From: Maratus speciosus
Lineage: Eukaryota > Arthropoda > Arachnida > Araneae > Salticidae
DNA: 64,000 nucleotides
Assembly: GCA_963932465.1 (NCBI GenBank)
Contig: OZ010792.1
Coordinates: forward strand, 3,348,001 to 3,412,000
Direction: 5' to 3'
Shown here: positions 7,928-20,352 of the stretch, piece by piece
How positions within the stretch are numbered: position 1 is the first letter of the stretch
How the letters are laid out: every line of letters begins with the position of its first letter
Notes under the pieces: model-generated
What the model was told of the DNA's origin: nothing
The model's database searches: none
What the model saw: the letters and a program-made list of their open reading frames with translations, nothing else
Translations under genes and position numbers: made by a program

Positions 7928-8691
7928 CATTTGCCACGTTTGACGAGCAATTTCCAACTTGTTGTTTCTTTCAAATATTACCCACAAATTTTCGCAAATC
8001 ACCACATTCCTCAGCGCTGTCGGTGTATTTCCTCAGTTGCACTTGCACAGTCATGAGCGTGCAAATTTGAAAGGCGGCAACGCTGAGGAAAAAACGAAGC
8101 ACAGCACGGACCACACCCGAATTTGAGCAAGTACGGCTTAGAAGGTGCAAAATGGCGTGACACTCTACGTTCACTATTTTCTTCAGGCGGCCGTCATCAA
8201 AGAATTCCGAATTCACATATCATTTCCGAATTCTGGCAGATTTAAGTGTTTTGGAAGTTAGAACTTGTTGTGACTTATGTTTTTTTGCTAGGAGATATGA
8301 AAAGAAAGTCACCACAGGGTGCTATGGGATTCACGTGCCGCTAAACAGTTTCGTCAGAACGGAAAATATTTATGTGGAATTTTTACTGAATTGGTAAGAA
8401 ATACTGGAAAAACCTTTATGAATGGCAATATATATATTTTTTTCTTTTGTTAACATGTTTCATACAGGCGTAACTAAGGGCGTGCCCAAGGGAGAAGTCA
8501 CAAGGATCAACTCCACGTGAAGGCAAAAAAATTCTGCAAAACAACACCTTTCTTTTGTATGCAAATACTATGTACAAATGGATGAAAAGCATTTCTTTTG
8601 TATGTAAATATATCGAAATTGATTCATTAATTCATTCTTTTTACCCTCTACCACCACCAAAGGAAACTAGTCGTTGGGGGCCACATTAATA
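7928..8691. other. No recognisable feature
   Basis: Unique-looking intergenic DNA. The minus ORF at 7971-8216 has no recognisable motif. Confidence 0.3.
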
Positions 8692-9733
8692 CTTACCCAT
8701 CATGAATATGCATAATATAAAATATGAAAATATAACATGCGTAAACTATTTATAAAATGCATTGCAATTCCAAAATAAAATGTACACGTATTTTTAAATA
8801 TTTTTAATACATAGTAATGCTCTACTACTGAACTGCGGGTACTACTTGATTGTCCCGTCGGCCCATTTCGACAAATTATACAAATCGCCAAATTACTCGC
8901 AAAATTATGCAAATTCGCATAATTTTTATTTTAAATAACGAAAGAACAAATACATTAGTGAAAGACTAATAAATATACAAATAAAACGTCGAATTAAAAA
9001 TCACTTGATGACGTAACAAACACGTATAATGTATTTAATGTCAAGTGAATGTGACATTTACGATCATTATTGGCATTGAATCTTTATAGTTTGGCGATAG
9101 TTTTTGGGTAGACGGTATAATCGAGTAGTGCTGGATTGCGTAAAAGAAACATCCTTATAACTCCAAAAAAAATTAATCCTATAAACTAACAGTTTACTGC
9201 GTCGGATTAAGTGTCTCATTTCCAATTAAAGTACATCTTTGAATTGGAATTTGAATGAAATACAGAGTCATGAAAAATCGAAGAGTGTAAAAAATAGGAT
9301 TACAAATATCTCGGCAACTCATTATCCGATGGACTTCGTTCTTTATGCAAAATTTATGTTGTTTATTGTCTTTTATATCCACTCCTTAAAATAAACAATT
9401 TCGAAAATTTTTATGTACCTTTTATCAGAACGAAAATTTCGAGAGTCCGAAAAAATAGTTCCGGATAATCGAGGTTACTGATATTCAAAAGGCTTCTTCC
9501 CAGTATTACATACGAAATACACACCCAATTTCAAGTCTCTATCTCAATTTGTTCGGGAGATAGAGCGTTTACACACACACACACACACACAGACAGACGG
9601 AAGGCAAAATTTGTTTTTCTAAAAATATGTTTTTCGGAATCTCCAGTGTCTGAAACGTGTAAATCAGTCAAAATTTTTTTTCGATTTTTAAAACGATTAC
9701 AAGACTTATCCTATACTACGTATGATGGGTAAG
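8692..9733. mobile_element. Non-autonomous TA-flanked DNA transposon with CTTACCCATCAT ends
   Basis: The left end CTTACCCATCAT and right end ATGATGGGTAAG are perfect 12-bp inverted repeats, each flanked by TA, consistent with a Tc1/mariner-type insertion. Interior 8840-9110 is shared with 40030-40300, inside a Helitron. A (CA)n run near 9571-9590 and a CAGACAGACGG segment follow. No transposase ORF. Confidence 0.65.
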
Positions 9734-10799
9734 TAAAATGTGTGAATCTTTTAAAATATGAGACTAGATTTATCCCAGGGCGTTACAAAATACTTGACCA
9801 AGAGAGGAGTGCTATACTGCTTAGTTCCATCAAAACACTTATCGAGAAACTGAAAAACTCGGTACTACAACCCTTTTACAAATCATTATTATATGATTTA
9901 AAAGAAAAAAAAAATCGAACTAGCTCGAACCGTAAGGGGTATATATTAAGGAATATTGGATGTTTATAAGTGGAAAATTTTGCTTTTACAACCTTAATTT
10001 ACAAAAAGTTAAAATAAATAAATAAACGAAAATAATAATAATAATAATAGGTAACGGCACGGTAGAGAAAACACTTTGCATTGTTTTCCGAACAAAATAC
10101 AGATGGTTCAAAACTTTCCATTAAATGTTTTTTTCCAGTCTACTAGTCTTCATTTTAAATCCAAAAATCCTGTTCCTGTGAGTGTTGGATTCTGAAAATA
10201 ATTGTTAGCATCATCTCTACAACCGGTTGGCTGAACAAATAGTAATTTTCGGATCGGCACCTTTCATCTTCCAAGAGCAGACCGATGAATCAACAACCGA
10301 TATTAACCCAGGGATATATGTTTGCAAATTTCCTTTTCCATTAATGAGATTCGTAGGCTGTTTGCATTTGTTCAAAATGAACGCGATCGCGCTTCCACAT
10401 GTTACTTTGTGAATAAATCGTTTGTGTTAAGGTTCCTCATCCGTCTCAAATTTCTCTCGCCATAATGTCCAATATATGGAAGGCATACATCATAAATGTT
10501 TTTTCAAATTTCTCATGAGGCAAATTAATATTTTTTAATTTCTTTTCTCTGTAATTAATTTTTTGTTGTGTAGTTAGAAAAAAATATTTCTTAAATGTGT
10601 ACAGAAGAAATAACATAAAAATAGAATTTTTCCATTGGAAATAAAAAACAAGAAAGAAAAATCATGCGTTAAGCATAGATTATGAAACACTTTCCAACGC
10701 TTCCTGAATGCTTTAACGAAACTCCGTTATTTAGAGAAATAAGGTAAAAAAGATAACTAAGTAAACAGTTTAGAAAACGCATAAAACATTTTAAAAATT
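9734..10799. other. AT-rich DNA without recognisable feature
   Basis: Contains an (AAT)n run at about 10031-10050 and short ORFs of no recognisable family. Confidence 0.3.
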
Positions 10800-11760
10800 G
10801 ATTTCAGCAGTTACCGTCCATAGCCAATAGTACATTTATTACACGCCACTATTTAGCTAAAATTTAATTTAAAATAAAACAGTCTTAAAACTACTGAAAT
10901 CACATTTCCAGATATTATCATCCAAAGATGGTTATATATCCAATTCTTTGCGTGACCCTGTATATCATTTTATCTATATTCTACAAACATTTCTTAGTAA
11001 ACTAAATGCAGTTCGAGTTCAGTGTAAAAATGCATAACTCATTTAAAAACCACTTTTAAGCAATTTGCGCTCATACCCAGTAACTCTTACGAATTCTTTT
11101 GTGTAGCCCTGTATATGAACTATAGTATTTATACACACTGTATAGTATGCATAAATATAGTGAAACATAAAAGCGCATATCATAATTAAAAATGAATTTC
11201 CAGCAATCATCGCTTATGTACAGTACTTCGGACACAATATAGTATCTGAAATATTTTGTGTGTCCCTGTAAATGCTATGCACTTCTTATTATGCATGAAA
11301 TAATTTATACTGAACCTCACCGACGTATATCAATTTCATTATATATGAAATAATTTAACACAATTAAAATCCGCCGCAAACAATGCCCCCCCCCCCATAT
11401 CATTATGTAACGGAATTCTTTTGCGTGGCCCTGTAAATGAATAATAAGTATTCTTTTCACCGCATATTCTTCAGAATGCTTATAAATTATTTTATGTTTG
11501 AATGCTTGTAACATCATTTTCATTAAAAATCATTTGAAACGATTTTATCCCATTGGCCGTAATGTAACGGAATACTTTTGACTGTCCCTGTAAATGAACT
11601 AAACATGATACAAACTTCATTTGAAATAGGGACCGTGCGATGGTGAACCTTAATAACATCCAAAAACCTCAGGGCAATCCGAATATATTTACGAAGGTTA
11701 GAGCGCGGACAGACGGACAGACAAACCGAAATCATAAACACTTTTCAACTTTGGTGTTAA
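10800..11760 (-). repeat. Degenerate tandem units related to the GCGTTCGTA family, inverted
   Basis: Around five diverged units of about 150-190 bases, each with a variant of GAATTCTTTTG.GT.GCCCTGTA. The last unit carries GGCCGTAATGTAACGG and ACTTTTGACTGTCCCTGT, the reverse complement of the 7028-7927 core. It ends near a CGGACAGACGGACAGAC microsatellite at about 11706-11722. Confidence 0.6.
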
Positions 11761-12845
11761 AAACACGAATGCATTTCAGAAATTGAATGTTAGAGAGAAG
11801 AGTTTGAAATCCGAAAGATGAGAAACCTTAAGACAGCAACACACAGTATGATTCACAAAGATCGAAATAAAAGCCTATTTCCTTAAATATTGCTCCTAGA
11901 TAAATACTTCCAATTGCAAAATTTCATAAGAAAACGGGAAAAATTTGATGACATAAGTTGCAACCCCATGGGAGGGTCTATTTGAGACAATACAAAAACT
12001 GAATTTTTATACGGCCCCCGTAGGGTAAAAATTCCAATTAGGAAAAATCTCCTTATCCATTCCTGAATTAAACACAAATAATTCCATTTTGATATCTGCA
12101 AAACTCACAGAGATATTAAAATTCAAAATTCATGAACGACGTGATATCCATCCATTTGGAATAAAAGATAGGAATCATTCAGAAATTATACGTTATTAAA
12201 AGTCGATTTAAGACAGTGCCTCTCTTTTTGGGTATAAAAAAAGCACCGTTTAGAGTTTACGCAAAAAGTGCTTTCAAAATATGCTGGAGTTCTGCACTAG
12301 AGGTCTGTACGGGCGAAAACATTGCATGTTCCCAACAGAAAGAATACCAATAATTATGCCTGCTAAGACAGAAACCTGTAAAGGTAGTTTTTTTCGGTTC
12401 CTTTGATTTCGTTTTCAAGGTTTTAATAAATCAATATTTGACAAAGTTGATTACGTAATTCAGTTTTACGTATTTTTTTTTTTTTTTTTTGCATATTTTA
12501 TATTTAAAAATAACTCGGTTATTAGAAACTTAGTAAAATTCTCTTTGTAAGTTTACTTTGCGAATTCGAGGGTGGGTGGGTGGGGGGAGGGAGGGGAAGA
12601 GAGCGCCAAAATCTATGTTTGCCCCGGATGTAAAAAAGGCTAGTTTCGGCCCTGCTTGATAATGACAGATATTAACGTCCAGTCCCAATCACTGATCTTA
12701 AAATCACGAAATTTGACGTACAGATACTTTTTACAACATAGTAGTTCAGCAACAACAGAAATATTTTGAAGAATATCTAAAACAAAGGTTATTTAAAAAC
12801 AAGTGGGTAAGTGTGATCACAAGTCGCACAGAGGTTTTTGTTTAA
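11761..12845. mobile_element. Intergenic DNA with a hAT-like end fragment
   Basis: Mostly featureless. Positions about 12560-12653 (GGGGG-rich, then GAGCGCCAAAATCTATG and TTTCGGCCCTG) match in type the fragment at 37080-37150 (CAGGGCCGTGCG, GGGGGCGCCAAA), read on opposite strands. They look like opposite ends of one CAGGGCCG-type hAT family. A poly-T run lies at about 12472-12490. Confidence 0.35.
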
Positions 12846-13145
12846 CCTTTAACTGATGTTACCAGTCTCTCAGACCGCGGCTTTTTTCAATTTTTGTAGT
12901 TTAACTTGCAATTTTCAGTTTAACTATAAGCACTACCGAAATTTTGTTCCGTTTGGAACTTCCGTTTTGCTATCACCAGAGATTTTTGAATAGGTGGATT
13001 TTAATATAACAGTCTTGCTCAAAAACTTTAGTACAAAAACACCATCCTATGAGTTAATCGTGCCTTTTATTCATCTTTCGTTGTAGCGGTCTCACAGATC
13101 GCTTCACACTAGTTATGTGACAATTTTTGTGACATCAGTTAAAGG
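12846..13145. mobile_element. TTAA-flanked MITE, piggyBac-like, 300 bp
   Basis: Flanked on both sides by TTAA (12842-12845 and 13146-13149). The terminal inverted repeats are CCTTTAACTGATGT and ACATCAGTTAAAGG. The subterminal GTCTC.CAGA.CGC motif is mirrored (12867 and 13089). No ORF. TTAA duplication is diagnostic of piggyBac-type transposition. Confidence 0.75.
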
Positions 13146-13497
13146 TTAATATTCCTTTCAAAACACTTTATCCTTTTGCAAAATCTGTTAGTTTCACATT
13201 TCGCAACCAGGGAGCGAACTCTGTTCTAAACAAACCTCTATTCGAACGAAACTCCGTTTTACAACCTATCCGTAGATATATTAGTCGAGGGGATCGGGCC
13301 CATATCACCCGATATAGGTAGGCGCCCCTGGCGGTAAAATGTGGAACTAAAATATGTAAGGCTATGGTGCATAATATGACAGAGTGGTCGAAGGACTGTG
13401 CAATTATATATCATGTGAGGAGTGTCGGCAAAAGTTAGTAAAGTGCCTCCCGCGTGAAAAAGGAGAAGGTTAGAAAAATTGCTTAAAATACACAAAT
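13146..13497. other. Unique-looking spacer
   Basis: No recognisable gene or repeat. The minus ORF at 13259-13495 has no family features. Confidence 0.3.
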
Positions 13498-13850
13498 TAG
13501 AACCCGGAGGGGTAAATAATATAAGACTTTTTGAAAATTTTATGATTTGTCGTGTGATCGCAAGTATTCAGCTTTAATTGTGCAAAATTTCGAGTCTCCA
13601 ACTTAATTAGAGGCTCAGTACTCAGTTAGAAAAAACTGTTAGTTAGATCCCAGAGGGGTAAATATAAGACTTTTTTCAAAATTTTATGATTTGTCGTTTG
13701 ATGTGAGTGTTCAGCTATAAGAATGCAAAATTTGAAGTCTCCTACATATATAGTTTCTGGGAACGGTCTCTGTGGCAGACGGACAACGGACAGACAGACA
13801 GAGGAGTGAGACGAATAGGGTTTCGCCAGATGAACGAAACCCTAAATTAA
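13498..13850. repeat. Short tandem-unit repeat with GGAGGGGTAAAT units
   Basis: Two units of about 140 bases starting AACCCGGAGGGGTAAATA / ATCCCAGAGGGGTAAATA, each with TTTTATGATTTGTCGT and GCAAAATTT.GAGTCTCC. They are followed by an ACGGACAGACAGACAGAGG microsatellite and AGGGTTTCGCC. The architecture (tandem units plus a GACA-type run) parallels the 7028 and ACTTTCTTCTATC families. Confidence 0.6.
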
Positions 13851-14552
13851 AAGGTATTTATTTTTCTGAACCACTCAGTTCGTCAAAAATATTTTCAAAG
13901 GCACTTTATTTATAGTTTTTAGTCTGCTTTGTTTTTTCTCTTTAGAACACATAAATCATGATACATTTCAATATGAAAATATTTCACTTACTCTTTGATA
14001 TTTTCATTGTGTTACATTTCTTCGATTTTATTAACTATGCAAGCGTTACATAACATTTTACATATACTCTTAAAACTCGAATTAAAAACAAACCTCTGTA
14101 TTACGCCCACCATTTTTTTCAACGGTCCAAATCATTCGCTGTAACTGTAATTGAATATGACCCACGGCATACTTCGCTCACTGACAGTCTCCCAAAGTCG
14201 TGTCGTACATCTGCGAATAACTTGTCAGTCATTCAGCAACTTTATGTTAAACTTAGCGGAGGGTGTGCGACATTACAAGCTAAGATGTTAGGAACATCGC
14301 ACATGCGAGCAGACAGAACAATAAGCATCTTATACTCAATGGATATCCAGCTGCTCATCATCCATAATGTTGTTTAGTTCTTTCTCCATTCAAGCTTCGT
14401 ATATTCGCATCCGAAGAGAAGGCACGATTTTCGAACCACACACGTGTTATCGTCACGAAATGTATAATAAGGTATGCGAGGTGAGATTGAAGATCGTTTA
14501 AAACTTGTTGTGAAGGGATAGGAATTGAACTAACTGCGAAATTTCTAATTTG
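13851..14552. other. AT-rich spacer, nothing recognised
   Basis: No coding or repeat feature I can support. Confidence 0.3.
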
Positions 14553-15351
14553 TACTAAGGGGTTGTGCATATGCAACGTTATGAACTTTTTGGAAATTTT
14601 GTACCTCCTCCCCCTCTTACGATATCCTACGCTATCATCCCTTGAACTCCCCCGCCCCAACCCATCGGAAATGATATCGTTATCAATGTATAAAAATTCT
14701 TTAAAATTTTAGGAATTTTTTTCTTTTGTTTCGAATGATATGCAAATATGGTTACATTTGTTTTTCGCATACTTTATTGAATCAGGCAAAGAGAAGTCAA
14801 TAAAATGCCGGTTTATATATCAAATAAAATTTAAAGGAAATAGTTACTATTTAAAAGTATTTAATAATAGATTTTTGTTATTACATAATGCATTCAACAG
14901 TAATAATATCTTTTTGCACTTGCTTCCTGCACGGGGTGGGGCAGACAGAACTTCTTATCAAGAAAATAGGTGGACAATATTCTTTCTATTTTATTTACTA
15001 GTGAACACAAGTATCATTTCAAACATACATCGCATATGGATTGTCAAACAGCGGATTATATATGCATACACGTATGACAAAAGAATAGGAATGCCAAACG
15101 TTGGAGTGTTCAGTATTTTGGAGTTGACTAATTTTATAATCATTTAATGAATTTAATAATAACTTTATACTTTCATAAAAATAGATAACATACTATTTTC
15201 ACGTAAAAACCAAGTTACAAATAAAAATGGATAAAAAATAATACCGATATCTAAAGACAACCCCCCCCCTCTCCCCCTATCGATATCTTACAATAACATG
15301 TGCCAGACCCCCTCTTCCCCCCTAAAATGATAATGTTATATATGCATAGCC
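14553..15351. mobile_element. Putative TIR element with TAAGGGG ends
   Basis: TAAGGGGTTGTGCATATGC at the left and GCATATATGCATAGCCCCTAA-like sequence at the right form imperfect inverted repeats (about 20 bases), followed on both sides by C/T-rich segments (14600-14665 and 15261-15325). The 135-aa ORF at 14740-15147 inside has no recognisable domain and is not called as a gene. Confidence 0.4.
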
Positions 15352-15352
15352 C

Positions 15353-16434
15353 CTAACAAGGAAACCAACCACATTTGGTGCTGCTCGCGCCTATCATTGA
15401 GACCTGGTGCATTTTAAAGACCTATATTACGCAGGTTGAAAATCGATACAATTTTTCTGTTAAAATCATATTTTTTGATTTTACAGCAGCATAAGTTTCT
15501 GAAAATGCAATTTTCGAAACCACTTATTAACTATTAACATAGAATTTTATTTAAGAAAAGCATTTAAAAATACAAATTAATCAATAATAAGTATAAAATA
15601 TTGAAAAAAATCCTTCAAGAACCTACGAATTTGATTTTAAAAAAATTGCAACATTATATTCACATTTTTGGCGGAGAAAAGGTTGGCGTTTTTTTCAAAA
15701 GTAGAGCTTTCCGGCAACCCTAGCCGAATGTCATAATTTAAATTTGAGCGATAACGCGCGTCATATTACAAACCATTTTTACGGCATACTGCATCTCCAT
15801 CCATCTCTTTTCTCTATGGCTGATCGTCGTGTGTGACATGAGCAGTGGTTTCGATTTCACTAGAAATTGTAATGCCCGATCTAATTAGGCACAGTAAATT
15901 TTCTACATTGTGTAAAAAATATTAATTTGCTTTACGATTACTTTTATCAAAAAACACAACGATTAATACAATAACATTTCATATCTTAAATATTCGAAAC
16001 TTTATTCCATGCGACTTAGTTTGCTTATTTTCTAATTCGTTAAAAAAAAATAGTTTTCAATGTTCATGAAAGCTTTTAACAGGAATATATGTACTATTTA
16101 TACATTTATCGTCTGCATAGAAAGAAAACCTGATTCTTATGCTATCAATTATCAAGCAAATCGCGATCTGATTTAATTCTACATATACTCCAGGGATAAA
16201 GCCGGCGAAATATTTGTAGCGTTATATGTGGCGCCTTAACTCACTTTTGTCGTGAAAAAAAAAAAAAAAAAAAAAAAAAATCCAGTACTAAAAAATTAAA
16301 AGGATGAAAAATACATAAAATATGATTTTAACAGAGGAAATTTTATCGGTTCTCTAACTTTTATGTTTAGGCTACAAAATGCACCAGGTCTTGATGCTAG
16401 GTGCGAGCAGCACCAAAAGTGTTTCCCTTGTAAG
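15353..16434. mobile_element. DNA element with long terminal inverted repeats (about 65 bp)
   Basis: The left arm at about 15353-15420 contains TTTGGTGCTGCTCGCGCCTA and GACCTGGTGCATTTT. The right arm at about 16372-16434 is its imperfect reverse complement (AAAATGCACCAGGTC, GTGCGAGCAGCACCAAAA). About 950 bases of non-coding AT-rich DNA lie between, with a 27-base A run near 16255-16280. No transposase. Confidence 0.6.
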
Positions 16435-16499
16435 AACAAACTGCAAACAAACAGGGTCGATAGGCCTTTTAAGTCGCGGTTTTCAAATTCCCCGCTCAA

Positions 16500-16910
16500 C
16501 AAACGCGAAACTTTCTGACACATTTTCTAACTCATTTAACACACAAAATTGACCGGCCTGACTATTGGAGCGATTTGGAAACGAATGGCGCTTTCCATTT
16601 TTTATAAATAAATTATTTGTCGAGTTATAAGTGATTTTTGTCCTCTGGCGATCGGTTTATCTCCTTTCTCGCGTTGTCACGCCCGAAAATTCGGTTGAAA
16701 ACGCCCACTTTGATAATATTTTCTGAACGATCTTTTGCATTTGCCAAAAAATGGAAAACGTCGTTCGATTACATAGTTTCTGAATAACAACACCTGCCAA
16801 GAGCATGCGTTTCCGAACAAAAATAAATTCAAAAATGTGTCAGAAAGTAGCCACACAAGAACAAACAGTCTTAAAGTAGCCCCTTCGACATTCAATAAAA
16901 TTTTAAAATA
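16500..16910. repeat. Dispersed repeat R, copy 1
   Basis: Contains AAACGCCCACTTTGATAATA, ATTTTCTGAACGATCTTT and AGTTTCTGAATAACAACACC. The same ordered words recur at 25550-25860 and, inverted and diverged, at 55880-56240. No coding potential. Confidence 0.6.
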
Positions 16911-17084
16911 TAGCATAGGACCAGGGTGTTATTTTCGAGTTACTCATGATTCTGAAAAGCGTTCTTTATCATTAGAAACCTCAGAAACCAATATATTTCT
17001 CAGATTGAAAGCTTCCATTTTAAAATAAAAGTTTGTTTTTGCTGCCGTGGCACTGATTTTTGGAAACGTTGTCCAGTCGTTTTT

Positions 17085-17446
17085 AGCTCACAGGCTATCA
17101 AAGCCTGAGAGCTAATGCACCCGCAGGTTATATAAATACGTACGTATGTATGTATGTAACGCGATAACTCTTGATAGAAATATCCGATTTGCTTCAAATT
17201 TTTTCCTAGGTGTTCATTCTGATAAAGTGTTTCCCTGATTAGATTTGGTAGTTCATTGGTAAATTCCCCCCTAGTTAAGTATAAAGGGGGGAAATAGGGA
17301 GCTAATTCCCCCCCCCCCCACCACACCCTTTAATTTAGCTAAATGTTTTTTTTTTTTTTTTTTTTTGCGGCTTTCTTAGTTTTTTGAGGGGCATTATTCT
17401 TTGAAATAAGAGTATAATATACAATTAATGTGAATAGCCTGTGAGT
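17085..17446. mobile_element. Repeat S, copy 1, with CACAGGCTAT ends
   Basis: Starts AGCTCACAGGCTAT and ends ATAGCCTGTGAGTT, an inverted pair. Inside are a TACGTACGTATGTATG run, CGATAACTCTTGATAGAAAT and C/G homopolymers near 17264-17330. A second copy in the opposite orientation lies at 26117-26556. Confidence 0.65.
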
Positions 17447-17886
17447 TCAATGCCATCAGTTTAACTTGGCAATTTTCTTTTTATTATAGTGTATTAATCC
17501 ATTTTGTCTAACCGGAATGTCGGTTTTTAGGATGACCATTCTTAATTCACACTAAAGCAACCGCGAAGGGTCAAATGACCCTTTATGAACTTTTTTTTTT
17601 TAGTTTCTTAAACTAAAACATTACGAAAGTTTTTTTTTATTTCACGACTTTTATTAAAATATATGATCATATTATCCCTTAAGATGCCTCATCTCCGAGC
17701 TGCTTTTTTTTTTGCCTAGAAAAAAAAAAATATTTTAGCCTTAACTACCGAAAGGGGTCATTTGACCCCAGAATAAATTTTATATTAAATCATAAAAGGT
17801 ATAAATTATTTTGTAACAACAGTAGTAAATTGCGTATTTTTGCTATTACATCTTTTATTCTAACTGTATTACATCATATTTGTTAA

Positions 17887-18096
17887 CCCTTTCAAGAGCA
17901 AAGCATTTTCAATGTTAAAGTGTTGAAGTAAATAATTTGCACCGGAATTGACCAACAAATTTATTTGCAAATACGAAAAAGGCTATATTTCACATACTTA
18001 TTAAATGGAAAATATTTTACCAAAATTCTGGTGCCATTGGGCGTTTAGGAATTAAAATTAAATGGTTTCATAAACATACCACCGCCCTTGAAAGTG
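17887..18096. mobile_element. TTAA-flanked MITE, 210 bp
   Basis: Flanked by TTAA at 17883-17886 and 18097-18100. The ends CCCTTTCAAGAGC and CGCCCTTGAAAGTG are imperfect inverted repeats. It lies inside the larger putative piggyBac-like element. Confidence 0.6.
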
Positions 18097-18099
18097 TTA

Positions 18100-18198
18100 A
18101 TGTATGATGGTGCTATTAGAAATTGACTTTACTGCGGGTGAGATTCTAGTTTGAAGATATTCTAGTTTGACCATTTCAGGTTATATCGAGAACGAAAT

Positions 18199-18235
<37 letters not shown>

Positions 18236-18719
18236 AGTGGCACTCCGGGAGTGCCAATGGAAGTGAAAACTTCAACAATTATGTGTGTGTTTTTTTAATC
18301 GTCAGGAAATGTATTATTGTGCAGGAAATACTTTTAAATGTAGTGTTTTTTTATTCATTATTATACAATAACATACACCATAGACATACACCATAACGCA
18401 AAAATAACACGAATTTTAAAAACAAGAGAGTTTTTCTGCTAAACTTACCCGATATTTGATCGAATAGTTCACTTTTGCCGCCAACTATTGACATAAATAA
18501 CAACTGTTGAATAAAGATAATTTTATTTTGCTAGAGCAAGGTAGTTTTATTTTAGCAAGAGTCACAAGACTTGGCTAATTTTTACACGAGATATTTTTGA
18601 TGAGATTTCCTTTTTCTACCTCTTGTACGTGTATTTCGGGAACCAATAGCGCACAGGCAAGCATGCGACGCGCTTGCCTGTAAATTGTTGTTATTGATTA
18701 AGCAATCAATAACAATTAA
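18100..18719. other. Spacer with 34-base poly-A and hairpin
   Basis: A long A run (about 18206-18234) is followed at once by the hairpin GGCACTCC-G-GGAGTGCC (18239-18255). Otherwise AT-rich and featureless. Confidence 0.5.
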
Positions 18720-18759
18720 TTGCCCGCCCTCCTCATACAGAACTATGCGCAATACATGT

Positions 18760-19170
18760 ACATACTTATATACAGAGGTGTCGGTTACAATAACAGTATC
18801 ACGAGTTCAATGATTTTTCCCATCTCAAAAAATGCCAAACGCGCCCAAAGAAGCTTTCACTTCAATAATGAAAGTATCAAGTATTTGTCTTTAACAATAA
18901 ACACAACAGCGTACTGCAACGAAAATGTAAATTTTGTGTGTGTTCCTGTGTGAACGCCGGGAGAAAAAGGGAGTTTTAGGTTCGTTCTTCTTTTGCGGAT
19001 TGAGCTGAAGAGGGAAAAGTTCCTGTCATTCACCGCTTGGCGCGCTAGTGTCTATGTGCCAAAATGCTAGCATGTCGGTTACGTAACAGTGTCTCCAAAT
19101 CAGTGGTTTTTCTCCATCTCAAAAAAAGCTCAACGCGCCTAAAGAAGTTTTCACTTCAAAAATATGTGGT
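18760..19170. repeat. Diverged direct duplication, about 310-base offset
   Basis: GTCGGTTACAATAACAGTAT and CCCATCTCAAAAAATGCCAA at 18780-18840 recur as GTCGGTTACGTAACAGTGTC and CTCCATCTCAAAAAAAGCTC at 19075-19133, each followed by AAAGAAG.TTTCACTTCAA. Confidence 0.6.
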
Positions 19171-19611
19171 GAACATAAAACAAATTTGCACAATATTTGT
19201 TTATTAAATTTTCGAATTTCTTGAAATAATTGTTTTCTTAATTTATTTGCGTAATTATATATATTTTTTTAATTTAATAAATAAACAATTTGTAAGGAAA
19301 ATGTTTTATTCATACACCAAAGTGTATGAACTGGTATAATTTTCGCAAAACATCCTAAAATAGATATTTTTATATATAAAAGTCATTTGACACCGTTCGG
19401 TAGGAATAGGTATAAAAAAATATCGGTATGTTTAGTGTTAAATATTCTCAGCTGTGACATATTGAATTTATACTTTCAAGCGCAGCAAAGTAATATTGAT
19501 ATGAATGTTAATGACAATGATGTTAATTTATTATGTTTGTCTACAAAACATACTTTTTGAACAAGCAAATGTTTACTTGAGAATAAGATAGCATCCGAAA
19601 AATCTCTGAAA

Positions 19612-20352
19612 AACTATTAATCGGCCAATCCCGAAACTTTCTTCTATCTCATGCATGTTAATACTTCAAAATTTGCTATCACAGTGCGAAAATGAAATGA
19701 CAGTCTATGCCTATCATGAGGATTCTAAAGATATGAAGTTCCATGCATTAGTTCTTGAGATAGAACTATCACTAAAATCGTGTAAATCATGCAGCGCCAC
19801 CTATTGAGTGATTCACACAAAAATATAATCAGCAGCAATTTATGTCAACGTCTAACTGAATTTGAAGTTAGATGAAAATCCGTGCATTAGTTTTTGAGAT
19901 AGAGCTACTGCGGAAAACGTGAAAAATACAGCACAGCAGCGCCACCTGTGGGGCGATTGACACCAAAATATAATCAGCACCCATTTTTATCAAGGTATGG
20001 CGGGAATCTGAAGTTAGATGAAAAACCGTGCATTAGTTCCTGAGATAGAGCTATTACGAAAATCGTGAAAAATGCAGCATTGCAGCGCCACCTGTTGGAC
20101 GATTTACGCCAAAAACATAATCAGCACTCATTTATATCAAGGACTAGCTGAATCTACAGTTTTATTAAATTCTATTCATTAGTTCTTGAAATAGAGTGCC
20201 CGCAAAATTTGTGCCACATACAGACAGACGGACTCACAGTCAGACATTTTGTAAAAACATGTTTTTCGGGATCTCTGGCCCCAAAAACGTGTAAATCCGT
20301 CAAAAACTTTTACGAATCCAATACTTTCTTCTTGTAAAGATAGAAGAAAGTA
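19612..20352 (-). mobile_element. ACTTTCTTCTATC family, copy A (GCGCCACCTG core)
   Basis: Read on the minus strand it begins CTTTCTTCTATCTTTACAAG and ends GAAAGTTTCGGGATTGGCC. The core is four diverged tandem units of about 150 bases, each with GATAGAGCTAT, GCAGCGCCACCTG and TGAATCTGAAGTT. A CAGACAGACGG stretch and GTTTTTCGGGATCTCTG lie near the 5' end. Short inverted ACTTTCTTCTATC / GATAGAAGAAAGT sequences mark both ends. No ORF; the mechanism of spread is unknown. Confidence 0.75.

Larger units (their letters stand above)
17542..19441. mobile_element. Putative piggyBac-like element with GGGTCAAATGACCC subterminal palindromes
   Basis: A left TTAA (17542) is followed by CACTAAAG.AACCG and AGGGTCAAATGACCCT. 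The right end reads GTCATTTGACACCGTTCGG ... TTTAGTG followed by TTAA (19438). A further GGGGTCATTTGACCCC at 17755-17770 indicates a nested or duplicated end. The outer boundaries are approximate. No transposase ORF is visible. Confidence 0.4.

Noticed and set aside
14740..15147. 135-aa ORF
   Set aside because: No recognisable domain, AT-driven composition (Ile/Phe/Asn/Tyr) and inside a putative TIR element.
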